Source of the DNA: Manis javanica
Lineage: Eukaryota > Chordata > Mammalia > Pholidota > Manidae
NCBI RefSeq assembly: GCF_040802235.1
Contig: NC_133161.1
Coordinates: 46,241,001 to 46,305,000, forward strand
DNA: 64,000 bases
Reading direction: 5' to 3'
How positions within the stretch are numbered: the first letter of the stretch is position 1; each line of letters starts with the position of its first letter. This document shows, in pieces, positions 24,385 through 34,035 of the stretch. Below the pieces are notes generated by a model. It was not told the origin of the DNA and did not search any database. It saw only the letters and a program-made list of their open reading frames with translations. The translations under genes and the position numbers were made by a program.

Positions 24385-24630
24385 GGCAGGACACTTAGTC
24401 CAGAGGCAGGGAATCTGGGGATCTCTGGGCACTTTAACCCCCTGGGCAGCAGGGAGCACAGAGGCCCCTTACTGAGATAAATAGCCTCCTGGCCACTCCC
24501 CCTCCAACGGGGCTCCACCATTTTGGAGGAGCAGCCCCAGCCAGGCCACGCCCACAGCAACAGCAGAGATAAACTCCATAGCAAACGGGCAGGTAGCAGA
24601 AGCCCTGTCTGCGCACAGCTGCCCAGCACA

Positions 24631-24649
24631 AGCCACTAGAGGTCGCTAT
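24631..24649 (+). promoter_or_regulatory. CTCF-like motif in L1 5' UTR (copy 1)
   Basis: Reads GCCACTAGAGGTCGCTAT, near the CTCF core with one key mismatch (GTC for GGC). It lies about 928 nt into the element. A matching site occurs at the same place in the older L1. Confidence 0.3.
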
Positions 24650-24738
24650 TCTCCCAGGAGAGGAAGGCCACAAACCAACAAGAAGGAAAGCTCTTCCAGC
24701 CGTCACTCGTACCAGCTCTGCAAACTATCTCTATCACT

Positions 24739-25626
24739 ATGAAAAGGGAAAACTACAGGCAGACAAAGATCACAGAGACAACACCTGAGAAGGAGACAGA
24801 CCTAACCAGTCCTCCCAAAAAAGAATTCAAAATAAAAATCATGAACATGCTGACAGAGATGCAGAGAAAAATGCAAGAGCAATGGGATGAGATGCAGAGA
24901 AAAATGCAAGAGCAATGGGATGAATTCCGGAGGGAGATCACAGATATCAGGAAGGAGATCACAGAAGTGAAACAAACCCTGGAAGGATTTATAAGCACAA
25001 TGGATAAGATGCAAGAGGCAATTGAAGGAGTAGAAACCAGAGAACAGGAACGTATACAAGCTGACATGAGAGAGATAAAAGGATCTCCAGGAACGAAACA
25101 ATACTAAGAACTATGTGACCAATCCAAAAGGAACAATCTCCATATTATAGGGGTCCCAGAAGAAGAAGAGAGAGGAAAAGGGATAGAAAGTCTCTTTGAA
25201 GAAATAATTGCTGAAAACTTCCCCAAACTGGGGGAGGAAATAATCGAACAGACCATGGAAATACACAGAACCCCCAACATAAAGGATCTAAGGAGGACAA
25301 CACCAAGACACATAATAATTAAAATGGCAAGAATCAAGGACAAGGAAAGAGTTTTAAAGGCAGCTAGAGAGAAAAAGGTCACCTATAAAGGAAAACCCAT
25401 CAGGCTAACATCAGACTTCTCAACAGAAACCCTACAGGCCAGAAGAAAATGGCATGATATATTTAATACAATGAAACAGAAGGGCCTTGAACCAAGGATA
25501 CTGTATCCAGCACGACTATCATTTAAATATGATGGCAGGATTAAACAACTCCCAGACAAGCAAAAGCTGAGGGAATTTGCTTTCCACAAACCACCTCTAC
25601 AGGGCATCTTACAGGGACTGCTCTAG
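24739..25626 (+). pseudogene. L1 ORF1 (RNA-binding chaperone), broken once
   Basis: L1 ORF1p binds L1 RNA as a coiled-coil trimer. Visible here: basic N-terminus, coiled coil (about residues 35-105) with two identical 11-residue units EMQRKMQEQWD at 40-50 and 51-61, then the RRM and C-terminal domain (HIIGVPEEEERGKG, ARRKWHDIFNTMKQKG). A TAA at 25105-25107 interrupts the frame; reading continues in the same frame afterwards to the TAG at 25624. Comparison with the older L1 suggests the 11 or so codons before the stop are out of frame, bounded by two small indels (around 25070 and 25107). Confidence 0.88.
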
Positions 25627-25821
25627 CTGGGAGCACTCCTAAAAAGAGCACAGAACAAAACACACAACATATGAAGAATGGAGGAGGAGGAATATGAAGG
25701 GAGAGAAGAAAAGAATCTCCAGACAGTGTATATAACAGCTCAATAAGCAAGCTAAGTTAGGCAGTAAGATAATAAAGAGGCTAACCTTGAACATTTCGTA
25801 ACCACGAATCTAAAGCCTGCA

Positions 25822-28800
25822 ATGGCAATAAGTACATATCTCTCAATAGTCACCCTAAATGTAAATGGACTTAATGCACCAATCAAAAGACACAGAGTAA
25901 TAGAATGGATAAAAAAGCAAGACCCATCTATATGCTGCTTACAAGAAACTCACCTCAAACCCAAAGACATGCACAGATTAAAAGTCAAGGGATGGAAAAA
26001 CATATTTCATGCAAACAACAGTGAGAAGAAAGCAGGGGATGAGTACTAATATAAGACAAAATAGACTTAAAAACAAAGAAAGTAACAAGAGATAAAGAAG
26101 GACACTACATAATGATAAAGGGCTCAGTCCAGCAAGAGGATATAACCATTCTAAATATATATGTACCCAACACAGGAGCACCAGCATATGTGAAACAAAT
26201 ACTAACAGAACTAAAGAGGGAAATAGACTGCAATGCATTCATTTTAGGAGGCTTCAACATACCACTCAACCCAAAGGATAGATCCACCAGGCAGAAAATA
26301 AGTGAGGACACACAGGCACTGAACAACACACTAGAACAGATGGACCTAATAGACATCTATAGAACTCTACATCGAAAAGCAACAGGATATACATTCTTCT
26401 CAAGTGCACATGGAACATTCTCCAGAATAGACCACATACTAGCTCACAAAAAGAGCCTCAGTAAATTACAAAATATTGAAATTCTACCAACCAATTTTTC
26501 AGACCACAAAGGTATAAAACTAGAAATAAATTCTACAAAGAAAGCAAAAAGGCTCACAAACACATGGAGGCTTAACAACATGCTTCTAAATAATCAATGG
26601 ATCAATGAACAAATCAAAATAGAGATCAAGGAATATATAGAAACAAATGACAACAACAACACAAAGCCCCAACTTCTCTGGGAGGCAGCAAAAGCAGTCT
26701 TAAGAGGAAAGTATATAGCAATCCAGGCACACTTGAAGAAGGAAGAACAATCCCAAATGAATAGTCTACCATCACAATTATTGAAACTGGAAAAAGAAGA
26801 ACAAATGAGGCCTAAAGTCATCAGAAGGAGGGACATAATAAAGATCAGAGGAGAAATAAATGAAATTGAGAAGAATAAAACAATAGCAAAAATCAATGAA
26901 ACCAACAGCTGTTTCTTTGAGAAAATAAACAAAATAGATAAGCCTCTAGCCAAAATTATTAAGAGAAAAAGAGAATCAACACAAATCAACAGAATCAGAA
27001 ATGAGAATGGAAAAATCACGACAGACTCCACAGAAATATAAAGAATTATCAAAGACTACTATGAAAACCTATATGCCAACAAGCTGGAAAACCTAGAAGA
27101 AATGGACAACTTCCTAGAAAAATACAACCTCCCAAGACTGACCAAGGAAGAAACACAAAAGTTAAACAAACCTATTACGAGCAAAGAAATTGAAATGCTA
27201 ATAAAAAAACTACCCAAGAACAAAACCCCGGGGCCAGACGGATTTACCTCAGAATTTTATCACACACACAGAGAAGACATAATACCCATTCTCCTTAAAG
27301 TGTTCCACAAAATAGAAGAAGAGGGAATACTCCCAAACTCATTCTATGAGGCCAACATCACCCTAATACCAAAACCAGGCAAAGACCCCACCAAAAAAGA
27401 AAATTACAGACCAATATCCCTGATGAATGTAGATGCAAAAATACTCAATAAAATATTAGCAAACAGAATTCAACAACATATCAAAAAGATCATACACCAT
27501 GACCAAGTGGGATTCATCCCAGGAATGCAAGGATGGTACAACATTCGAAAATCCATCAACATCATCCACCACATCAACAAAAAAGTAAGACAAAAACCAC
27601 ATGATCATCTCCATAGATGCTGAAAAAGCATTTGACAAAATTCAACATCCATTCATGATAAAAACTCTCAGCAAAATGGGAATAGAGGGCAAGTACCTCA
27701 ACATAATAAAGGTCATATATAATAAAGCTACAGCCCACATTATACTGAACAGCGAGAAGCTGAATGTATTTCCTCAGAGATCAGGAACTAGACAGGGATG
27801 CCCACTCTCCCCACTGTTATTTAACATAGTACTGGAGGTCCTAGCCACAGCAATCAGACAAAACAAATACAAGAAATCCAGATTGGTAAAGAAGAAGTTA
27901 AACTGTCACTATTTGCAGATGATATGATATTGTACATAAAAAACCCTAAAGACTCCACTCCAAAACTACTAGAACTGATATCGGAATGCAGCAAAGTTGC
28001 AGGATACAAAGTTAACACACAGAAATCTGTAGCTTTCCTATACACTAACAATGAACCAATAGAAAGAGAGATCAGGAAAACAATTCCATTCAAAATTGCA
28101 TCAAAAAGAATAAAATACCTAGGAATAAACCTAACCAAAGAAGTGAAAGACCTATACCCTGAAAACTACAAGTCACTCTTAAGAGAAATTAAAGGGGACA
28201 CTAACAAATGGAAACTCATCCCATGCTCGTGGATAGGAAGAATCAATATTGTCAAAATGGCCATCCTGCTAAAAGCAATATACAGATTTGATGCAATTCC
28301 TATCAAATTACCAGTAACATTCTTCAATGAACTGGAACAAATAATTCAAAAATTCATATGGAAACACCAAAGACTCCGAATAGCCAAAGCAATCCTGTGA
28401 AAGAAGAATAAAGTAGGGGGGATCTCACTCCCCAACTTCAAGCTCTACTACAAAGCCATAGTAATCAAGACAATTTGGTACTGGCACAAGAACAGAGCCA
28501 TAGACTAGTGGAACAGATTAGAGACTCCAGACATTAACCCAAACATATATGGTCAATTAATATTTGATAAAGGAGCCATGGACATACAATGGCAAAATGA
28601 CAGTCTCTTCAACAGATGGTGCTGGCAAAACTGGACAGCTACATGTAGGAGAATGAAACTGGACCATTGTCTAACCCCATACACAAAAGTAAATTCAAAA
28701 TGGATCAAAGAACTGAATGTAAGTCATGAAACCATAAAACTCTTAGAAAAAAACATAGGCAAAACCTTTTAGACATAAACATGAGTGACCTCTTCTTGAA

Positions 28801-29641
28801 CATATCTCCCCGGGCATGGAAAACAACAGCAAAAATGAACAAGTGGGACTATACTAAGCTGAAAAGCTTCTGTACAGTGAAAGACACCATCAATAGAACA
28901 AAAAGGAACCCTACAGTATGGGAGAATATATTTGTAAATGACAGATCCAATAAAGGCTTGACATCCAAAATATATAAAGAGCTCACATGCCTCAAAAAAC
29001 AAAAAACAAATAACCCAATTAAAAAATGGGCAGAGGAACTGAACAGACAGTTCTCTAAAAAAGAAATACAGATGGCCAACAGACACATGAAAAGATGCTC
29101 CACATCGCTAATTATCAGAGAAATGCAAATTAAAACTACAACGAGGTATCACCTCACACCAGTAAGGATGGCTGCCATCCAAAAGACAAACAACAACAAA
29201 TGTTGGTGAGGCTGTGGAGAAAGGGGAACCCTCCTACACTGCTGGTGGGAATGTAAATTAGTTCAACCATTGTGGAAAGCAGTATGGAGGTACATCAAAA
29301 TGCTCAAAACAGACTTACCATTTGACCCAGGAATTCCACTCCTAGGAATTTACCCTAAGAACACAGCAATCAAGTTTGAGAAAGACAGATGCACCCCTAT
29401 GTTTATCGCAGCACTATTTACAATAGCCAAGAATTGGAAGCAACCTAAATGTCCATCGATAGATGAATGGATAAAGAAGATGTGGTACATATACACAATG
29501 GAATACTACTCAGCTATAAGAAAAAGGCAAATCCTACCATTTGCAACAACATGGATGGAGCTGGAGGGTATCATGCTCAGTGAAATAAGCCAAGCAGAGA
29601 AAGAGAAATACCAAATGATTTCACTCATCTGTGGAGTATAA
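25822..29641 (+). pseudogene. L1 ORF2 (endonuclease and reverse transcriptase), multiply broken
   Basis: APE-type endonuclease N-terminus (LNVNGLNAPIKRHRV, QETH), reverse transcriptase with the FADD catalytic box at about 27913-27924, and the normal C-terminus ending ...SLICGV then TAA at 29639. Frames change or stop near 26049, 27041, 27600, 27925, 28400, 28772 and 29209, so no functional protein is expected. The span (about 1270 codons) is normal for mammalian L1. Confidence 0.9.
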
Positions 29642-29719
29642 GAACAAAGGAAAAACTGAAGGAAGAAAACAGCAGCAGAATCACAGAACTCAAGAATGGA
29701 CTAACAGGTACCACAGGGA

Positions 29720-29785
29720 AAGAGACTGGGGAGGATGGGTGGGTAGGGAGGGATAAGGGGGGGTGAGAAGAAGGGGGGTATTAAG
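29720..29785 (+). other. G-rich tract of L1 3' UTR
   Basis: Repeated runs of three or more G ('tggggaggatgggtgggtag', 'ggagggataagggggggtga') form a G-quadruplex-type motif, a known feature of mammalian L1 3' UTRs. The same tract recurs in the copy at 62.3 kb (63177-63230). Confidence 0.7.
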
Positions 29786-29979
29786 ATTAGCATGCATGGG
29801 GTGTGGGAGAAATGGGAGGGCTGTACAACACAGAGAAGACAAGTAGTGATTCTACAACATTTTGCTATGCTGATTGATAGTGACTGTAAAGGGGTCTATA
29901 GGGGGGACCTGGTATAGGGGAGAGCCTAGTAAAGATAATATTCGTCATGTAAGTGTAGATTAATGGTAACAAAAAAAAA

Positions 29980-30655
29980 GCAGTTCCTGTGTGGTGACCT
30001 CCAGTGAGTTATACACAATGGTATAAAGGCATATCAAAGTGAGGGCAAAGGGTCTGTTTGTGTTTATACAGAGGATCAATGCCTAATTTGGCTACCCAGA
30101 AAATGAGCTAAGATACGATATGAAGAAGAACTTCTAACATCAGCACTCTCTGGAAGAGTCATACCAGAAGATGATCATCAAAAAACCTCAACAAAGATCC
30201 AGGCAATGCAGCACTTGTAGCTGCATCCATCCCACCGCTTCCTGGACTTGCCATTGGAATGAAGAAGAAGATATCTAAGATGGCCTGTGCTTTCATTAAA
30301 GCAACAAATTTGACTGGATCTATACTGTTGGAACTCAACCAAGAATTAGGAGAAGTGCAAGTTGTAGCGCTCCAAAATCTTACGACTACAGACTATCTAC
30401 TGTTAAAAGAACATATGGGATGTGCACAGTTCCCAGAAATGGGTTGTTTTAATTTTTCTGATTTCTCTCAGACTGTTCAAGTACAGTTGAACAATATCCA
30501 TCATATCATAGACAAATTTTCACAAATGCCTAGGGTGCCTAACTGGTTTTCTTGGCTTCACTGGAGATGGCTGGTAATTATAGATCTGCTTTGGTTATGT
30601 AACTGTATTCCTACAATGTTAATGCGTGTGCACAATTTAATTAGTAGTTAAAACC
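29980..30655 (+). pseudogene. Endogenous retrovirus env 3' part (SU tail and TM), copy 1
   Basis: The frame 30259-30651 (130 codons from its first ATG) encodes most of a retroviral TM subunit and is open upstream to about 30190 through a hydrophobic Ala/Pro stretch that could be the fusion peptide. Visible: LQN-type segment near codons 45-55, a Cys loop C...GC (CX7C), and a Trp-rich membrane-proximal region followed by a hydrophobic anchor. The usual CX6CC has G in place of the middle Cys. Upstream SU-tail codons (about 30021-30103) are in another frame and hit TGA at 30104. An A-run at 30180-30185 is one base shorter than in copy 3, which separates the SU and TM frames. There is no gag, pro or pol. 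Confidence 0.75.
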
Positions 30656-31109
30656 TATACATGCTTAAGTTACTCTACAAGAAGAAATAATCAATCCTCC
30701 CATGTTTTCTTCCGTCTGCTACCTCTATAGCTTTTCTTCCTCCTTCCTAATTACAACACTTAAATAGAATTCATGCCTCATATCGAATTTACTGAGTATC
30801 ATAATTCCTCCAAGTGGTAAAGATACCTCAAGACAAATGTTGGGCATAGAAGCCACAGGGCATAAATCTGCAAAGAAGTAAAAAGCTAACCTTTTCAAAC
30901 AATATGGCTTCTCTCTCACTTACCAACTTTACTTCTCCCTGTATGGCCCTGGAAGATGACTGGTTAGCCAGAGACGGGTAAGATTCCTCAAGGGAGGAAC
31001 AACCTAAGACAGGCACAGTCGCAGGGGGACCATCAGGTGAGAAATTGGGGATCAACAGTGGTAAGGCTCAGAACCTCACCCCCACTGTTTTGAGAGAAAG
31101 CTTCTGCAT

Positions 31110-31122
31110 CCGTGGATGTTTT
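31110..31122 (+). repeat. Target-site duplication, left (copy 2 insertion)
   Basis: GTGGATGTTTT at 31112-31122 is repeated exactly at 33057-33067. The match extends to 13 bp with one C/T difference. Confidence 0.85.
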
Positions 31123-31150
31123 TATTTATTTATTTATTTATTTATTTTTT

Positions 31151-31473
31151 GAGAGGGCATCTCTCATATTTATTGATCAAATGGTTGTTAACAACAATAA
31201 AATTCTGTATAGGGGGGTCAATGCTCAATGCACAATCATTAATCCATCTCAAGCCTAATTCTCATCAGTCTCCAATCTTCTGAAGCATAACAAACAAGTT
31301 TTTACATGGTGAACGAATTCTTACATAGTGAATAAATTCTTACATGGTGAACAGTACAAGGGCATTCATCACAGAAACTTTCGGTTTTGATCACGCATTA
31401 TGAACTATAAACAATCAGGTCAAATATGAATATTCGTTTGATTTTTATACTTGATTTATATGTGGATCCCACA
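31151..31473 (-). repeat. LTR (U3-R) of copy 2
   Basis: 323 bp, starting TGTGGGATCCACA on the minus strand immediately after a polypurine tract and ending GATGCCCTCTC before the A-rich tail. Same length and same end as the LTR in copy 1. No U5 follows. Confidence 0.75.
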
Positions 31474-32096
31474 TTTCTCCCTTTATTATTATTATTTTTA
31501 ATAAAATGCTGAAGTGGTAGGTAGATGCAAGATAAAGGTAGAAAACATAGTTTAGTGCTGTAAGAGGGCAAATGTAGATGATCAGGTGTGTGCCTATGGA
31601 CTTACTATTAATCCAAGCTAGACAAGGGCCGCAAAACATCCACGGATGCAGAAGATTTCTCTCAAAGCAGGGGGGTGAGGTTTTGAGCCTCACCTCTGTT
31701 GATCCCCAATTTCTCACCTGATGGCCCCCCTGCGACTGTGCCTGTCTTAGGTTGTTCCTCCCTTGAGGAATCTTACCCGTCTCTGGCTAACCAGTCATCT
31801 TCCAGGGCCATACAGGGAAATGTAAAGTTGGTAAGTGAGAGAGAAGCCATATTGTTTGAAAAGGTTTGCTTTTTACTTCTTTGCAGATTTATGCCCTGTG
31901 GCTTCTATGCCCAGCACTTGTCTCGAGGTATCTTTACCACCTGGAGGAATTATGATACTCGGTAAATTCGATATGAGGCATGAATTCTATTTAAGGGTTG
32001 TAATTAGAAAGGAAGAAGAAAAGCTATAGAGTTAGCATATGGAAGAAAACATGGGAGGATTGATTATTTCTTTGACATATCTTCTTGTAGAGTACC

Positions 32097-32549
32097 TTAA
32101 GTATGTATAGGTTTTAAACTACTAACTAATTTGCACACACATATTAACATAATAGGAATATGGTGACATAAACAAAGCAAATCTATAATTACCATCCATC
32201 TCCAGTGAAGCCAGGAAAACCATTTAGGCACCCTAGGCATTTGTGAAAATTTGTCTATGATATAATGGATATTGTCCAACTGTACTTGAACCATCTGAGA
32301 GAAATCAGACAAATTAAAGCAGCCCATTTCTGCGATCTGTTCAAATCCCATATGTTCTTTTAACCGTAGATAGTCTATAGTCATAAGATTTTGGAGTGCT
32401 ACACCTTGCACCCCTCCCAACTCCTGGTTGAGTTCCAACAGTACAGATCCGGTCAAATTCGTTGTCTCACTGTATGCACATGTCAGCCTAGACATCTCCC
32501 TCCTCATTCCAATGGCAAGTCCAGGAAACGGTGGGGTGGATGCAGCCAC
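32097..32549 (-). pseudogene. Endogenous retrovirus env TM, copy 2
   Basis: 150 open codons covering the presumed fusion peptide, LQN-type segment, Cys-loop region, Trp-rich membrane-proximal region and hydrophobic anchor, ending at a TGA. The first Cys of the loop is Phe here, so the loop disulfide would be lost. Collinear and highly similar to copy 1. The start at 32549 is a GTG, so this is only the open stretch, not a proven start. The A-run upstream is also short relative to copy 3. Confidence 0.72.
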
Positions 32550-33054
32550 AACCGCAGCATCGTCCGGATCCCTGTGGAGGCTTTTTGATGATCATCCCCG
32601 GCACAAGTCCTCCAGAGAGTGCTGATGCCGGAAGCTCCTCCTCATATCGTATCTTAGTTCATTTTCTGGGTATCCAGGCTTGGCCTTGATCTTCTGCATA
32701 GAAACAAACAGGCCCTTTGCCCACACTTTGACATGCCCTCTATACCACTATGCAGAACTCATTGGAGGTCAGCACACAGGAACTGCTTTTTTTTTTTTTA
32801 TTAAGAGAAGGGAATATTATCAGAGAAGAGTACCTCCATAGCTGATCATCTGACACCCTTTAAGTGATCAACATTAAGGATATTTAAAGCATGCGTTGAT
32901 CTTTGATTTACCAATAGTTTTATCCTATCAAGGAGTAATCCCCCTTTTCTTTCTTTCTTTCTTTTTTTTTTTTAATCTTTAATCTACACTTACATGAAGA
33001 ATACTATGTTTACTATGCTCTCCCCTATATCAGGTCCCCCCTAACAACCACATT

Positions 33055-33067
33055 CTGTGGATGTTTT
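33055..33067 (+). repeat. Target-site duplication, right (copy 2 insertion)
   Basis: CTGTGGATGTTTT followed by AATGCC. The sequence GATGTTTT/AATG contains the L1 endonuclease site TTTT/AA at the insertion point. Confidence 0.85.
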
Positions 33068-33224
33068 AATGCCCTTGTCTAGCTTGGATTAACACACAGT
33101 CTATAGGCACACACTTGCTCATCTACAATTGCTCTCTTACAACACTAAACTATGTTTTCTACCTTTATCTTGCATCTACCTACCACTTCAGCATTTTATT
33201 AAAAATAAAAATAATAATAATAAT

Positions 33225-33558
33225 AAAGGGAGAAATGTGGGATCCACATATAAATCAAGTATAAAAATCAAATGAATATTCATATTTGAGCTGATTGTTT
33301 ATAGTTCATAATGCGTGATCAAAACCGAAAGTCTCTGTGATGACTGCCCTTGTACTGTTCAACATGTAAGAACTTATTCACTATGTAAGAATTTGTTTAC
33401 CATGTAAGAACTTGTTCGTTATGCTTCAGAAGATTGGAGACTGATGAGAATTAGGCTTGAGATGGATTAATGATTGTGCATTGAGCGTTGACTCCCTTAT
33501 ACAGAATTTTATTGTTGTTAACAACCATTTGATCAATAAATGTGAGAGATGCCCTCTC
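33225..33558 (+). repeat. Polypurine tract and LTR (U3-R) of copy 1
   Basis: AAAGGGAGAAA (33225-33235) directly precedes TGTGGGATCC, the normal junction of a retroviral polypurine tract and 3' LTR. TATAAA-type sequence lies only about 14 bp into the LTR. AATAAA sits at 33535-33540, and the element ends 18 bp later at 33558 in poly(A), so the end is an RNA cleavage site, not an LTR CA end. Confidence 0.75.
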
Positions 33559-33588
33559 AAAAAAAAAAAAAAAAGAAAGAAAGAAAGT

Positions 33589-33661
33589 TGCAAGAATATT
33601 TCAGAAAGTTTCAGTTACCCTTTAAGCAGATTTACCAATCACTAATATTTTGCATCATTTA
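33589..33661 (-). repeat. Old L1M fragment, left half (host of nested L1)
   Basis: 'gttgcaagaatatttcagaa', 'agtttcagttacccttt' and 'tttaccaatcactaatattt' match inverted L1M sequence. It continues at 40031 after the intervening L1. The same L1M probably also hosted copy 1 on its left side. Confidence 0.55.
33644..33661 (+). repeat. Target-site duplication, left (older L1)
   Basis: AATATTTTGCATCATTTA, repeated at 40013-40030 with a single A/T difference. Confidence 0.8.
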
Positions 33662-34035
33662 TTTATTTATTTATTTTTATTTTTGATATATTTTTTTATT
33701 AAGGTATCATTGATATACAATCTTATGAAAGTTTCACATGAGCAACATTGCAATTACTACATTCATCCATATTATCAAGTATGCCCCACATACCCCATTA
33801 GAGTCACGATCATCAGTATAGTAAGATGCCATAGAGTCACTACTTGTCTTCTCCATGCTATACTGCCTTCCCCATGACCCCCCTGTCTTATGTGTGCTAA
33901 TCATAATGCCCTTTAATTCCCTTTGCCCTCCCTTCCCATGTACCCTTCCCTCCCCCTTTACCTTTGGTAACCACTTAGAGTCCCTTCTTAGAGTCTGAGT
34001 CTGCTGATGTTTTGTTCCTCCAGTTATTGCATTGT

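Larger units (their letters stand above)
31123..33056 (-). mobile_element. L1-ERV chimeric retrotransposon, copy 2, nested in copy 1
   Basis: Read on the minus strand: last 80 or so bases of the L1 3' UTR (33056-32974), A-rich run with GAAA units (32973-32945), linker (32944-32800), A-run (32799-32787), env SU tail and TM, spacer, polypurine tract, LTR (31473-31151), A-rich tail (31150-31123). It is 5'-truncated and flanked by an 11-bp duplication at a TTTT/AA site, the hallmark of L1-driven integration of a polyadenylated RNA. Confidence 0.85.
23703..33588 (+). mobile_element. L1-ERV chimeric retrotransposon, copy 1 (interrupted by copy 2)
   Basis: Order on +: L1 5' UTR, ORF1, ORF2 and 3' UTR (23703-29970); a nine-A run (29971-29979); retroviral env SU tail and TM (29980-30655); env-to-LTR spacer (30656-31122, resuming 33057-33224); polypurine tract (33225-33235); LTR U3-R (33236-33558); poly(A) with GAAA units (33559-33588). 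Copy 2 lies inside at 31123-33056. Copies 2 and 3 in this window have the same L1/env junction, so this is one transposed unit rather than L1 beside a provirus. The 5' flank ends in A-rich DNA that merges with the tail, so the target duplication cannot be delimited. Confidence 0.8.

Noticed and set aside
30828..31965. Similar 75- and 88-codon frames antisense to the env-LTR spacer in copies 1 (30828-31055, minus) and 2 (31699-31965, plus)
   Set aside because: They are shared because the two copies are nearly identical DNA. No domain, start context or independent evidence of coding.
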